Source: Hyaloraphidium curvatum (Eukaryota; Monoblepharomycota; Hyaloraphidiomycetes; Hyaloraphidiales; Hyaloraphidiaceae). From it: a stretch of 64,000 nucleotides of DNA. A program made the position numbers and the translations under genes. The notes beneath the pieces were generated by a model. That model was given only the letters and a program-made list of their open reading frames with translations, ran no database searches and was not told where the DNA came from. The stretch is taken from assembly GCA_025558095.1 (NCBI GenBank), contig JAIVFI010000013.1, forward strand, positions 310,001 to 374,000. The letters run 5' to 3'. The first letter of the stretch is position 1. Each line of letters starts with the position of its first letter. Of this stretch, positions 34,279 through 45,765 are shown in pieces.

Positions 34279-34684
34279 TTGTGTGGGGATTACTAGTTGC
34301 ATCTGTATTAAGTCTCAGTACAGAACCAACTCGTCCCCTTGCCAAGCTCCGTCGCTAGGCACCGAGCCAGCGCATACATCATCGTACGCCCCTGTCGTTA
34401 CTGCCTCCACTGGAGTTGGTCAGTTTCCGGCGGATCCGCACCCAGTTGGGCTTCGTCACCCGTTCCCACATGCCAGAGCCATGGAGTTGACGATCGGCTG
34501 CCGGGACGTTGCTTGATCGCATCATCGGAGTCTCGGAATCAAAGCTAAAGGGCGATCAGCGGGATTTGCGACGATTCCGGGCGAGTTGGATTGGACGCCC
34601 CAGCGCACCACTGCGCAGAAAAGTCGTTTCGTTCCTCCCCTCCCCTTCCCGCCCGTCTGCTGACCGCAGCGCGAGGCGACCACC
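34279..34684 (+). other. Gap between the Fanzor hairpin and PRP40
   Basis: About 400 bp without a recognisable gene. It must hold the right boundary of the accessory island and the PRP40 promoter. I saw no clear inverted repeat matching the transposase end, and no tRNA. Confidence 0.5.
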
Positions 34685-37145
34685 ATGGCGTGGCAGCCTC
34701 CACCGGGCATGGGTCCGCCGCCCGGGCTGCCCGGCATGCCGCCCGGCATGCCACCGATGGGCGTCCCGGGCGCGTTTCCCCCCCAGATGCCGCCTTTCCC
34801 GCCGCCACCCGGGTGGGCGCCGGCTCCGGCTTTTGCACCTCGACCAGGGATGCCGGGCCTTCCCGGAATGCCCCCGATGCCGTCGAGGCTGCAGATTTGG
34901 ACCACGCACACGACGTCGGACGGCCGCACCTACTACTTCAACTCGCAGAGCAAAATCACCACGTGGGAGAAGCCGGAGGAGCTCAAGACCCCGTTCGAGG
35001 TGCGTGACGCGTCGTATTGCCCGGCCGCACGAGTCTGACGCGTCCGATGGCCCCAGCGCGCCCTCGCCGCGCTGCCGTGGAAAGAGTTCACCGACAAGGG
35101 CTCCGGAAAAAAGTACTACTACAACGCAAACACAAAGCAGACAGTCTGGGAGATGCCGTTGGAATGGAAGGAGTTGCTGGACAAGAAGGAGAGCGGGGAG
35201 CTGCCGGAGTGGGTGCCACGATTCCGTCTTCCTGCGGCGTCCTCTGACCTGACCGGACCAGCGAGCTGCCCTCGGAGACCAACGGCCTCGGCACGCCCGA
35301 CTCGGCGGCTCGTACCGAGCCCGATCGAGCGGACGTCGTGGTCGAGTTCAAGACGCGCGAGGAAGCCGAGGACGCCTTCATTGAAATGCTCAAGGAGCAT
35401 GTGGGTCCTTCGCCTGTCGCGCCCTGCTCGCTCCCGACCTCTAACGCGCGTGTCGCACCCTGTAGAACATCTCCTCCACCTACACATGGGAACAGGCCAT
35501 GCGGAGCATCGTCGCCGACCCCATGTACCGCGCCCTCAAAACGCTCTCGGAGCGGAAGCAGGCCTTTGTGCGGTACACGGAGGAGCGCCGGCGGCACGAG
35601 CGGGAGGAGCAGCGGAAAAAGTTCGTGCGGGACCGGGAGGCCTACCGCGCCATGCTGGAGTCGATGCCCGAGATCAAGCCGACGACGCGGTGGAGGCGCG
35701 CGCTTTCGCGGATCAAGGACAAGCCCGAGTTCCTGGCCATCGCCAACGACAAGGAGCGCGAGGAGCTGTTCGAGCAGTATGTCGACGAGCTGCGCCGCAA
35801 GGACATCGAGGAACAACGCGCGCTCCGCCGTCGCAACGTCGACAAGCTCAAGGGGCTGCTCGCCAAGCACGGCGTGGGCCTCTTCACCCGGTGGAAGGAA
35901 GCCCAGGCGCTCTACACCGCGGACCCCGAGTTTGCTGAGGACAAGCAGCTGCAGGCGATGGACTCACTTGACTTTTTGGCCACATTCGAGGACTACATCC
36001 GCGGGCTCGAAGCCGAGGACACCGAGGCCAAGCGGCGCGCCGAGACCATGAAGCGCCGTCGGGAGCGCAACAACCGCGAGGCGTTCTGGGGCCTGCTCCA
36101 GGACCTCGTCGAACGCGGGGTCCTCACCACGACGACCAAGTGGAAGCAGATCTTCCCCGTGATCAAGGACGACCCGCGGTACCTCCACATGCTCGGCCAG
36201 GGCGGGTCCAACCCGCTCGAGATGTTCTGGGACATCCAGTACGACATGGAGGAACGGTACCAGACCGAGCGGAGGCTCGTGAGCGACATGATGCGGGTGG
36301 GTGGCCGCCGTTGCGTGCTTCGTGTTGTTGTTGTGCTCATCCTCCGCTCCCCTTTTTCGCAGAACCTCAACATCGTCGTCAACCTGGACACCTCCTTCCC
36401 CCTCTTCCTCGCACAGTTCTCGGACGAGCGCATCAACACGGTAGACAAGTCGATCCTGCGGATGGTTTTCGAGGAGCAGCTGGCCAAGGCGCAGCACCGC
36501 CAGCGGGAGGAGCGCCGCCGCGAGGAGAAGCGGCTTCGCAAGAAGCTCGACGCGCTCAAGCAGGCCCTGAAGCGGCTCGACCCGCCCGTCACTGGCGAAT
36601 CGAGCTGGGACGAAGTGCAGCCCCGCGTGGCGGGGAAAGCCGATGTCGAGGGGGTGCCCGAGGACATGCAGGCCGAGGTGTTCGAGAAGCTGCGGAGGCG
36701 GATCGCGGAGAATCTCCCCGACAGCGAGCCGGAGGAGGACGAGAGGGAAAGGGAGAGGGAGGAGCGCAAGCGGCGCCGGGAGAGGAGCGAGGAGCGGCCG
36801 CGGAAGGAGGCGGCGAGGAGGGACCGCAGCGACGACAGGGCAAAGAGGGACTCGAGGCGCGACCGGAGCGAGGATCGCAGGCGGAGGGATCGCAGCAGCG
36901 ACGAACGGGCGAAGCGGGACCGGGACGAACGGGGCAGGCGCGACGGCAGCCGCGAGCGGCGCTCGGGAACCAAGCACCGGGAGCGGTCACTCGGGAGCGA
37001 CGAGGAGAAGGAGCGGAGGAAGAAGCGGAAGGTGGGAGCCCCCGCTGCCGTCCCGGAGGATCCAGGCTTCATCGTTTCGGCCCCGCTCCGGCATTCCCGC
37101 TCCCCACAGGAGGATGAAGAGATCGAGGAAGGCGAGATCGTGTGA
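34685..37145 (+). CDS. PRP40: Splicing factor Prp40 (WW and FF domains)
   Basis: Exons 34685..34999, 35057..35208, 35262..35400, 35466..36296 and 36363..37145 keep frame for 739 residues. Prp40 is a U1 snRNP component that bridges the 5' splice site and branch-point factors during commitment. A Met/Pro/Gly-rich N-terminus leads to two WW domains (IWTTHTTSDGRTYYFN...TTWEKP and LPWKEFTDKGSGKKYYYN...TVWEMP). FF domains follow (from FKTREEAEDAFIEMLKEH and TYTWEQAMRSIVADP onward). The tail is rich in Arg/Asp/Ser repeats (ERRRRDRS-like) and ends EEIEEGEIV. The last intron (36297-36362) is 66 bp and stop-free, so it would otherwise be read through. The gene is convergent with RTF1 and is the first conserved gene right of the island. 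Confidence 0.93.
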
Positions 37146-37227
37146 GTGCACGGCGTCGTTCCCGAGCGAGCTCGCGCATGGATTGCGGAAACAATATACA
37201 TTACATCGACGAAGCTGGCGCGCAATC

Positions 37228-39313
37228 CTAGATGAGGAGCTCCTCTGTGTCTGGCGGCGGCAGGTCGTCGTCGTCGAACTTGTACGCCGCCATGGCCGTC
37301 TCGAGGGACATCTTGGCCCCCGTGTCGACGACGATCGTCGGGAGCGGCGGCACCTTCTCCTTCTCGGGCTTTTCGTCCTTGACGGGGGGGTCGTCCGCGG
37401 GCGCGGGGGTACCGCTGCCGTTGGCGGCCTCCAGGGCCGGGGTCCCCGGCAGCACGAGGCCGATGCCTATCGGAGGCCCCGGTGCGGCGGCCGGTCTCGG
37501 CGAGGGGCTCATGCCCGGGGAGGGTTGGCGTCCGGGGGACGCCGCGAGGGCAGGGGAAAGCCCCGGGCCGGGTGAGCCGAGCGCGGGCGAGAGGCCTAGG
37601 AGCGATCGATGAGGCGTCGCGGTCGGCAACAACAGCGAGCCGAACCCACCCATGCTCGCGCGCTCCGTGTCCGCGAGCCTATTCCCGCGCACCATGTCCC
37701 GGTCCCTGTTGCGCTTGTTGATCTCCGCCAGCCGGTCCATCTGCGAGCTCTGCGCCGTGCGGCTCCGCGACAGCTCCGTCAGCCGCGCCAGCTCCGCGTC
37801 GATTTTTTCGACCTCGTCCGCCGCGCCCGCCTGCGCGGCCTTTTCGCGCTCCATCGTCAGCTTGGCCCGCGCCTCGGCGAGGTTAGTCGGGACCGTCCGC
37901 AGCTGCTGCTTCTTCTGGAGCATCTCGGACATTTCCTCCTGCAAACACTTGTCACCAGGGTGTCTGCAAGCGCGCCCCCGGGAACCGCACCTTTGTGTTT
38001 GGCCGGTTCCGCTGCTTGCTCAGCTTGTCCAGCTTCTTGTCCACGTAGTCGGCGTCGGGGAACCGGACCTTGTCCGCCATCATCTGCTTCTCCCACCGCC
38101 GGAACTCGTCCTTTCGGCGCGGCAGCCGATCAGCGCCCGAGCTCGGCGGGGCGCGTGTGCGCGCCCTCACCTCCGTGATGGGCGAATTGGACACGTTGTC
38201 CATGGAAAACAGCCGCTTGGCCGCGCCGTGCGCGAGCATCAGCCCGGTGCGGCTCATCTGCCCCGTCTGGTTGTCGAGCTTGTACACCCGGCGGTACTCC
38301 TGCACGTCGTCGACGCGGCAGACGCGGTAGACCTGCTTGTCGTTCGGGCCGGAGCCCTGCAGCAGGTAGCGCACGAAGCAGCCTGGGGGATGAATGAGCC
38401 GGGGGGCCCGCGGAGTCGGCACGGCGACGGCTACCGGTGACGATGTCGGCAAAGTAGGGGAACATGTCCCATTTAGCCAACTCGACGCGCCGCAGCGTGA
38501 TCGACCGCAGCTGCTCCAGGGAAATCTCGAGCTTGGGCTGCCACACAGGACGGCAACGGACGCAGAGGGTCAGGGGACCTCTCGGCGACACCCCGTCCGC
38601 GCGTGACCCACCACGGCCGACTTTTTCTTGTCGTTGTCCGAGTCGCTGTCCCCCCCCGCGTACGCGATGCCCTGCTTCTTGGCGTTCCGCTTGTCCTTGA
38701 GCTCGCCCAGGCCCTTGGACTTTGCCGTCCGGTCGTTTGTCGCCCGCGACGTCCTCCCTGGCAAGGGGAAGGGGGGCGAATCGGCTTCCGGTCCTCCCCG
38801 TCGCGTCTCGGCGAGAAACCCACGCGACTTTGCCGCGCCCTGCTTCTCCTTGAACCTCTGCCGCAGCTCGAGCCGGTCCCTGTAGTCCTGTTTCTTCTGG
38901 TCGCGCTCTGCCAGGATCTGCTGGCGCTCCAGCTCTGTCATGTCCATCAGCCGCCGCCTGTCCCTGTCGTCGATGTACAGGTCGTCGCCGTACGACTCGA
39001 CCTCCTTGCGCAGCCGCTCCAGCTCTGCGTCGCCGTCCGACTCGGCGGCATCGCTCTGCGGGCTGGGCTGGCGGGCGCGGGTTGCGGGGCGCCGCTTGGG
39101 CTTCGCGGCCTCCGACGAGGCCGAGTCCGAGTCCGAGTCCGAGTCCGAGGCGGTCGACGAGGCGGACGACTCGTCCGAGTCCGATCCGCGCCGGCGCTTC
39201 TTCTTTGCGGCCTTCTGCTTCTTCTTCGCGGCGCCCTTCTTTGCGGCGGCGGCGCGCTTCTTGCCCTTTGCGAGCGCGAGGTATTCGTCGTCGGAATCGG
39301 ACTCGGAGGACAT
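37228..39313 (-). CDS. RTF1: Paf1-complex subunit Rtf1 (Plus3 domain)
   Basis: A multi-exon minus-strand gene from ATG 39313 to the stop at 37228. Rtf1 couples elongating RNA polymerase II to histone H2B ubiquitination and binds Spt5 through its Plus3 domain. The N-terminus MSSESDSDDEYLALAKGKKR is followed by Lys- and Ser/Asp-rich stretches, then the histone-modification region (YGDDLYIDDRDRRRLMDMTE). The Plus3 domain follows, spread over several exons: LEQLRSITLRRVELAKW, GCFVRYLLQGSG, YRVCRVDDVQEYRRVYKL. A coiled coil (KLTMEREKAAQAG) and a long Pro/Gly/Ser tail end in DLPPPDTEELLI. Exact internal splice sites were not all fixed. It is divergent from the NUFIP1-domain gene, with about 120 bp between starts. 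Confidence 0.92.
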
Positions 39314-39436
39314 CTCGGTGTGGTGGTGGATGAGCTCGGGAAGTCGCGACTGCGATCAGTCGCGAGTCGGACACGCCTCAACAACTGTCAACAGAGGCAA
39401 GCATATTGGAGGCGACCTCTGGGTCGCGCGGCCGGC

Positions 39437-40651
39437 ATGGCAGGCCGACCTCTTGCGGTGCCGCCGGGCAGCGCGGCGGGGCAGTGGGCGCCCCGCAACG
39501 CGGGCTTCGGATCCCCCGTCCCGCTCGCGCCGTTCGCCCTCGCGGGCAGCCTGCCGGGCATGTTCTCGTCGTCGGTGGCGCCGCGCCCGCTCGGCCTCGT
39601 GCGGCACCCGCCCGCCCCCGCGCTGCGCCCCGCCGCACCGCGCCCCCCCTCGGCCACCCGCTGCGCGCCGTGCGACCGCGACTTTGCGACTCCCGCGCAG
39701 CTGGCTGCCCACGTCGCCACGCACGCAAAGTGCTCGGCGTGCGACTTTCGCGCCGCGAAAAAGGTGGTCTCGCTGCACGAGGAGGAGGTGCACGGCGTCG
39801 TGGACACGGGCGGCGTGGTGGTCGGCCGCATAGAGACCCCAGAGGAGATCGCGCGCTGGATAGAGGAGAGGAAGAAGAACTACCCGACCGAGGAGAACCT
39901 GAGGAGAAAGGCGGAGGAGGCCGCGAAGCGCGCCAGGGAGGCTTCCGAGAGGGGTCACGGCGCCGGGGCGGGAGGCCCGCACGCAAAGCGCGCCCGCACG
40001 GCCGGCCCCGACGGCCGCAACCCGCCGCCCCCCTTCCGCAGCATCTTCAAGCCGTCGCCGCTCGCCGGCCCCGGCGGGAAGCGCAGGCCGCTGCTGGCAT
40101 CGCTGCTGGAGCGGGACGTGAGGCGAGAGCGCGAGCTGCTGCTGCAGTGCGCGCGCTTCTTTGTCGCAAACAACTTTTTCCTCGGCGCGCCGCTGCCGCC
40201 GGAGGAGGAGGGGGAGGAGGAGAGGCCGCTGATCGAGGTCATCGGCGAGGAGGACGCCCCGGAGGACCTCCAAATCGAGACCGAGGCAGACGGACCGGGA
40301 CAGGTCTCGATCGAGGACTCGAGGGGAAAAGGATCGAACGGCAGTGGCCTCGACGTTGCTGGAGTGCCGCCTGAAGGACCTGTCGAGCCTTTGGGTCCCG
40401 CAGCCGAGGCCTCCGAGCCGGCCCCACGCCAGCGCCCCGCCCCTTCCGCCCTCCCCCTCGCCGACTACGCCGGCTCCTCCGACGGCTCCTCCTCCGACAC
40501 CACCGACTCGGAAGCCGATTTTGTCGCGCGCCACGCGTTTGCCCTCGGCAAGCCGCAGCGCCGCCCCCGGCCCGCCCCCGCGGAGGGCGCCGACGACCCC
40601 GGCTGGGGCGCGCCGGATGCCGAGGACGAGGTCGACTTTGAGGTCGAGTAG
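39437..40651 (+). CDS. NUFIP1-domain protein (box C/D snoRNP assembly, Rsa1-like)
   Basis: An intronless frame of 404 residues from ATG 39437. After a Pro/Ala-rich start comes a C2H2-like finger (CAPCDRDFATPAQLAAHVATH and a following CSACDF...H). Then comes the diagnostic NUFIP1 motif TPEEIARWIEERKKNYPTEE, a helical arm with basic residues. NUFIP1 and yeast Rsa1 bind Snu13/15.5K and are platforms on which the R2TP machinery builds box C/D snoRNPs. The C-terminal half has PPFRSIFKPSPLAGPGGKRR, an acidic block and ends DEVDFEVE. Frame and codon use are uniform. An ATG further upstream is unlikely because the RTF1 start is so close. Confidence 0.87.
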   Translation: MAGRPLAVPPGSAAGQWAPRNAGFGSPVPLAPFALAGSLPGMFSSSVAPRPLGLVRHPPAPALRPAAPRPPSATRCAPCDRDFATPAQLAAHVATHAKCSACDFRAAKKVVSLHEEEVHGVVDTGGVVVGRIETPEEIARWIEERKKNYPTEENLRRKAEEAAKRAREASERGHGAGAGGPHAKRARTAGPDGRNPPPPFRSIFKPSPLAGPGGKRRPLLASLLERDVRRERELLLQCARFFVANNFFLGAPLPPEEEGEEERPLIEVIGEEDAPEDLQIETEADGPGQVSIEDSRGKGSNGSGLDVAGVPPEGPVEPLGPAAEASEPAPRQRPAPSALPLADYAGSSDGSSSDTTDSEADFVARHAFALGKPQRRPRPAPAEGADDPGWGAPDAEDEVDFEVE

Positions 40652-40806
40652 CCGCCCGTGCGCGCGAGGCAAGTGAGAGGCAAGAGATGGATAATACATT
40701 CTTGTAACCGACATCGAGACCGAGCCCCAACCAGCACCGTCCGTCCTTCCCCGTCCCGGCCGCCGGCCCGCTGGCGTCGGCGGCACCAGCATCAGAGTCC
40801 AGCAGG

Positions 40807-41705
40807 CTACTTTCCGCTCCGTGCGTGCTTTGTGAGCCACTGTGACGCAGCAGCGAGACAAGGAAAGGTCGACCAGATGGGCACAGGGCAAGCAGGTTCG
40901 GAAGCCACGATGGGATAGCGACGGTCAGCGATGGAGCCACACCGCAGCTCCCGACGCGTACCTGCAAGGTCAGGTCGATGTTGACGTGGTTCTTTGCCGA
41001 GATGGAATAGCACGCGACCTCCCTCCCCTGGATGCCCTTGAGCCCCAGCTGCTCGATGATCTGGTCCGCCGTGAGCGCCCCCGCCAGGTCGTTCTTGTTT
41101 CCCAGCACCAGCACGGGGATCCCGTTCAGCTGCGGCTTCTCCAGCAGCGTCTGGAGCTCCTGCCGCGCGGCGGGGACCTTGGACAGGTCCGCCGAGTCGA
41201 GCACGAAGCTGCGCCGGCCGGGACACGCGGGGCGTCAGCGTCCGTCCCATCTGGACCCGCGATGCGCGCCGCGGACCCACACTATCGCGTTCACGCCGCG
41301 GCAGTAGCGCTCCCACATGCTCCGGAACCGCGCCTGGCCGCCCAGATCCCACAGCTCCATCGGACGTCAGCCGCACCCGAGTGCAGAGCAGGCGGCGCCG
41401 CACCTTCATCGTCACGTTGCCCTTTGTCACCTTGCGCATGTTGAAGCCGACCGTCGGGATCATGTCCTCGCTGAACTGGCCCGACTGCGGGGGGCGTGAG
41501 CGGGGCGCACCCGGGCAGCCCGCCGGCGCACCCACGCAGATCACGTTGACCAGCGTCGTCTTGCCCGAGTTCTGCAGGCCGACCAGCGTGAGCTCCATCT
41601 CCTGCGGGCGCGGGTGAGCGGGGCGGGCGATGGCGCGCGGCCGCCGACCTCCTTGAAGAAGAGCGAGCGCAGCCAGTCGAGGAACCACGACACCCAGGAC
41701 GACAT
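40807..41705 (-). CDS. ARL8: Arf-like small GTPase Arl8
   Basis: Complement(40807..40839, 40962..41208, 41281..41354, 41404..41484, 41536..41601, 41649..41705) gives 185 residues in one frame. Arl8 sits on lysosomes or vacuoles and recruits kinesin adaptors and tethers. All G-box elements are visible: GLQNSGKTT (P-loop), [20 protein letters not shown] (switch I, typical of Arl8), [19 protein letters not shown] (switch II), GNKNDL and SAK. The N-terminus [19 protein letters not shown] is the amphipathic helix, which in Arl8 is acetylated rather than myristoylated, in keeping with the missing Gly2. The last exon codes only ten residues. Confidence 0.95.
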
Positions 41706-41875
41706 GGCGCCGGGGCCGCGGCGCGGCGGGCGGGCGGGGCGAGGAGGCGATAGGCGGGTGTGAGATCGACGCGTCGGTGCGTGCACCCATCACGCGATTC
41801 CGATCGCAGCATCGCCGGACGTGCCGTCGATCGCACTGAAAAGTACACGCCGTGCTACTGCCAGCCCGCCGCCCG

Positions 41876-43246
41876 CTACAGCTTCATCGGCCGCGGGTGC
41901 TCCGACCCGTCCGCGCTGGACGACCGCGCCGACGACGGCCGCCGCGCCATCGGCCGCTCCCCCGGCGTCGCCGCAGCGAGGTTCGTCATGGCCGAGCTGA
42001 ACTGCGCCGCCGCGCCCGCGAACCCGTCCACCGGCTCGGGCACCGGCTTGGGCATGCCCCGCGCGCCGCCGCCGTCCTTGAGGCGCTCCGTCAGGAAGAG
42101 GATCTGCTGCTGCATCACCTGGCACTGCGCCCGCAGGCTCTGCATCTCCTCGCGCGAGCGGAAGCTCTCGTTCATCACCGCCATGTTGTGCCGCAGGTCC
42201 ATCGACGCCATGTCGGCCGTGATGGACTGCACGTCGGCCGTCACGCGCTCGTTGTCGGCCGTCAGCCGGTCGATGTGCGGCAGCAGGTCCACCGGCGGCG
42301 CCAGCGTAGCAATATCGCGCACCAGGTCCGCGCGCACGGTGCCGATCATGTCCCGCAGCTGCGCCACCTCGCCGCGCAGCATCCGGTTCTCGTTGAGCAG
42401 CTGCTCGTACCGCCACTGCTGCAGCTCCACGAAGGGCCGGATGGCCTCGTAGCGGCACTCGGGCAGGTGCTCGGGCTGCAGCCGCTTGCGCTCGCCGGTC
42501 CACGTGCAGCCGACGGGCGCCATGGGGCACTCGGTGACGGCCTCGGCGCACGTCTCGAGGTGCGCGGGCAGGTCGCCCCGGACCACCTCGGCGCCGCACC
42601 ATCGGCAAACGGTGTCCTCGCCGGGGCACTCGGCCGGGTGGGTCTGGCGGGCACGGGGCGGGGTGAGCGATCGCGATCTGCGGGGCAGACTGGGGAAGCC
42701 CACCTCGGCGTCCTTGACCGCCACGGCCTCCTGGCACTTTTCGCACACGTACTCCCTGTACTCGCAGGTGTCCACGTGCGTTTCCAGGTCCGCCTTGGAC
42801 AGCATCTCGCCGCAGCCGCGGAACGGGCACGGCTCCGTGGCGTACTGGCAGTCATCGCGGATGTGCGAGGCCAGGAACTGGCGCTGGCCCGTGTGCGTGC
42901 AGCCTGCGGCGGCGTTGGGACACCGTACCACCAGCTCGTTGATCATGTTGACGATGATCTTGTTGGCGGGCGCGAGGTCGCCGCGGCCGGCCGGCCTGCG
43001 GTCGACGGGGCAGAAGCCGAGGCGGTCGACGGCGGCCTCGATGCACTCGCGGCAGAAGGTGTGGCCGCACGGCGCGACGGTGACGGGGTCGACGAACGGC
43101 GCCTGGCACACGCCGCAGACGAGGTGCGGGTTGACGCGGTCGCCGTCGGTGTATTCGAAGGAGTACGAGACGGGCTGCGGCGACAGAGGCGCAGGCGCAG
43201 CGGGGCCGCCCGCCGCCGCCGCCGCATCAATAGGCTGGGGCGGCAT
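41876..43246 (-). CDS. RING and TRAF-type zinc-finger protein (probable E3 ubiquitin ligase)
   Basis: Complement(41876..42643, 42704..43246). The 60-bp intron (42703-42644) is stop-free and a multiple of three but cuts between two zinc fingers. The protein has 436 residues. An N-terminal RING ([21 protein letters not shown] followed by C...CPVDRRP) is followed by TRAF-type fingers: [52 protein letters not shown] coiled coil follows ([20 protein letters not shown] and further heptads). There is no MATH domain, which separates it from animal TRAFs and resembles fungal and protist RING-TRAF proteins. The C-terminus is low complexity. Substrates are unknown. The frame stays open upstream of the chosen ATG, but the sequence there is a low-complexity GT repeat. 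Confidence 0.85.
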   Translation of the reverse strand: MPPQPIDAAAAAGGPAAPAPLSPQPVSYSFEYTDGDRVNPHLVCGVCQAPFVDPVTVAPCGHTFCRECIEAAVDRLGFCPVDRRPAGRGDLAPANKIIVNMINELVVRCPNAAAGCTHTGQRQFLASHIRDDCQYATEPCPFRGCGEMLSKADLETHVDTCEYREYVCEKCQEAVAVKDAEVGFPSLPRRSRSLTPPRARQTHPAECPGEDTVCRWCGAEVVRGDLPAHLETCAEAVTECPMAPVGCTWTGERKRLQPEHLPECRYEAIRPFVELQQWRYEQLLNENRMLRGEVAQLRDMIGTVRADLVRDIATLAPPVDLLPHIDRLTADNERVTADVQSITADMASMDLRHNMAVMNESFRSREEMQSLRAQCQVMQQQILFLTERLKDGGGARGMPKPVPEPVDGFAGAAAQFSSAMTNLAAATPGERPMARRPSSARSSSADGSEHPRPMKL

Positions 43247-43496
43247 CGCTTCCGTGGCGCACTGGCACACTGTGTGTGTGTGTGGGGGAGGGGGCAATGT
43301 GCGGGCACGGGCCGCAACTCCAAACAACCATCTTTTCGCTTTCTTGGCCGCCTCACGTGCACGCCCTGCTGCCTAGGAGAGGGCGCAGAAGGCCGCCTAC
43401 ATCGCTTGAGGCCGTCTAGGCTCCGCAGCGCCCGACGCACGGGCCGCCCGGCGTCCCGCCGCATCTTTTCCACCTCCCCCTTCCCCCGACCCGAAA

Positions 43497-45765
43497 ATGG
43501 CCTCCTTCTACAACCTCAAGGCCATCACGGCCGTGCCGACGGCCGATGCCTTTGTCGACATCACGCTGTCGAAGCTGCAGCGCAAGACACCCACGGTTAT
43601 CCACCCCTGTGCGTGCCCGCCGCGGCAGTCTCCCTCCCGCCTCGCTGACTCCCGGAAACCCGGTCCTGCCCGCCTACCCTGGCGGAAACAGCCTACCAAA
43701 TCACCCGCATCAGGCACTTCTACATGCGCAAGGTCAAGTTTGCCCAGGACGCGTTCGAGGAGCGGCTGGATCAGATCCTGAAGGAGTTTCCCAAGCTCGA
43801 CGTGAGTAGCGCCAGCAGGGAATGGAGCTGGACTCGGCTGGACTCGACTGGGGGCGGCGCTTGCCTCTTCTTTGGCATGATCTTTGGAGAGGCGTCGTGG
43901 ACGGGTTTTCTGTTGAGTCTGTGGGCTAACAGCCACCCCTTCCCTTTTCAGGAGATCCACCCGTTCTACGCGGACCTGCTCAACGTGCTGTATGACCGCG
44001 ACCACTATAAGCTCGCCCTGGCCCAGCTCAGCACGGCCAAGCACCTGATCCAGAACGTCGGCAAGGACTACGCGCGCCTCCTCAAGTTCGGCGACTCGCT
44101 GTACCGCTGCAAGCAGCTCAAGCGCGCCGCGCTCGGCCGCATGTGCACCGTCATGAAGCGCCAGAAGGACTCGCTGGCGTACCTCGAGCAGGTCCGCCAG
44201 CACATGGCCAGGCTGCCGTCCATCGACCCCAACACGCGCACGCTGCTCATCTGCGGCTACCCCAACGTGGGCAAGTCGAGCTTCATGAACAAGGTCACGC
44301 GCGCGCAGGTCGACGTGCAGCCGTACGCGTTCACCACAAAGAGCCTGTTTGTCGGCCACATGGACTACCGGTACCTGAGGTGGCAGGTTGGTTTGGCGTC
44401 GTGCGGCAGTCGGAGCTCCGCTGACGGCTTCCGCCTTCCAGGTCATCGACACGCCCGGCATCCTCGACCACCCGCTCGAGGAGCGCAACACGATCGAGAT
44501 GCAGTCCATCACCGCCCTCGCCCATCTCCGCGCCTGCATCCTCTACTTCGTCGACGCCTCGGAACAGTGCGGATACACGGTCGCGCAGCAGCTCGCGCTC
44601 TACAAGTCGATCCGCCCGCTGTTTGCCAACAAGCCCACCATGCTCGTCTTTAGCAAGATCGACGCGCGCGACCCGTCCACGCTCCCTGCCGAGCAGCTGG
44701 CCGAGATCGACCGGCTCGTGGCCGAGGACAAGCTCGAGGTCCTCAAGATGTCGAGCTACACAGACGAGGGCGTGATGGAGTCGCGCAACCAGGCCTGCGA
44801 CAGGCTGCTGGCCGTGCGCGTGGAGCAGAAGCTCAAGGGGAGCAAGGTCGCGGACCGCATGAACATGCTGCACCTCGCGCTGCCCAAGCCGAGGGACGAC
44901 AGGGAGAGGCCGGCGTTCGTGCCCGAGGCGGTGGCCGGCCGCGTCAAGTACGACCGCGAGGATCCGAACCGGAAGAAGCTGGAGAGGGACATCGAGGTCG
45001 AGGCGGGCGGTGCCGGCGTTTACAACGTGGACCTCAAGAGTGGGTTTCCTTTCCACCCTGTGCCAACGCGTGCTTCTTACCGTTTTGTGCGCTCGTGCAG
45101 AAAACTACCTCCTTGCGGACGACGAGTGGAAGCACGACTCGATCCCCGAGATCATGGATGGCCACAACGTGGCCGACTTTTTCGACCCGGACATTGTCGA
45201 GCGCCTCGACGCGCTCGAGGCTGAGGAGGAGCGCCTCGAGGCGGCCGGTTTCTACGACGAGGCGGACTACGAGCTCGACTCGGACGAGGAGCGCGTGCTG
45301 GCCCAGGCGTCCGAGATCCGCTCCAAGAAGGAGCTCAAGCGGATCGAGGCCAACCTGCGCAAGGTGCGCAACGGGCCCACGGTGTCGCGCATCGCCCGGC
45401 CCCTGGCTCGCAAAGCCCAGGTCGGCAAGGAGCTGGCCGAGATCGGCGTCGAGGTGCGCGGGCGCTCCAGGAGCGTGGTTCGCGGTGCGAGGGACAGGTC
45501 CGAGGGCGCCGTGGCCATGGAGGGCGTGGAGACGGCGCGGTCGGCGAGCCGGGCGAGGAGCCGTAGCGCCGCGGCGAGGGAGCCCAGCGCGGCCGGGCTG
45601 CGCGACGAGGGCATGGTGCGCAAGGCCGAGAAGATGAAGGCCAAGTCGCAGACCAAGCGGAGCCTGCACGGGCGCAAGGGCGAGTCGGACAGGCACATTG
45701 CCGTCAAGCTCCCTAAGCATCTGTTTGCGGGCAAGAGGGGCATGGGCAAGACGGAGCGGCGGTAG
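43497..45765 (+). CDS. NOG1: Nucleolar GTP-binding protein Nog1
   Basis: Exons 43497..43608, 43692..43801, 43952..44386, 44442..45039 and 45101..45765 give 639 residues. Nog1 is an Obg-like GTPase of the pre-60S particle whose C-terminal tail probes the peptide exit tunnel. The N-terminal helical domain reads [14 protein letters not shown]. The G domain has [15 protein letters not shown] (G1), the switch region with [27 protein letters not shown] (G3) and SKID (G4). NOGCT follows with [20 protein letters not shown] and [12 protein letters not shown]. The basic C-terminus ends [11 protein letters not shown]. The last about 100 codons are duplicated in inverted orientation at 50122-50423; this copy is the intact one. 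Confidence 0.96.

Noticed and set aside
38603-40651. 682-codon frame starting upstream of the NUFIP1-domain gene
   Set aside because: The first part is antisense to RTF1; the real start is taken as 39437, between the two divergent genes.
43268-43284. GT-dinucleotide run upstream of the RING/TRAF gene as a CRISPR- or telomere-like repeat
   Set aside because: Just a short simple-sequence tract (GTGTGT on the plus strand); no CRISPR array or telomere repeat is present anywhere in the window.
41852-43648. 598-codon plus-strand frame opposite the RING/TRAF gene
   Set aside because: Arg/His-rich antisense shadow of a gene with clear zinc fingers.
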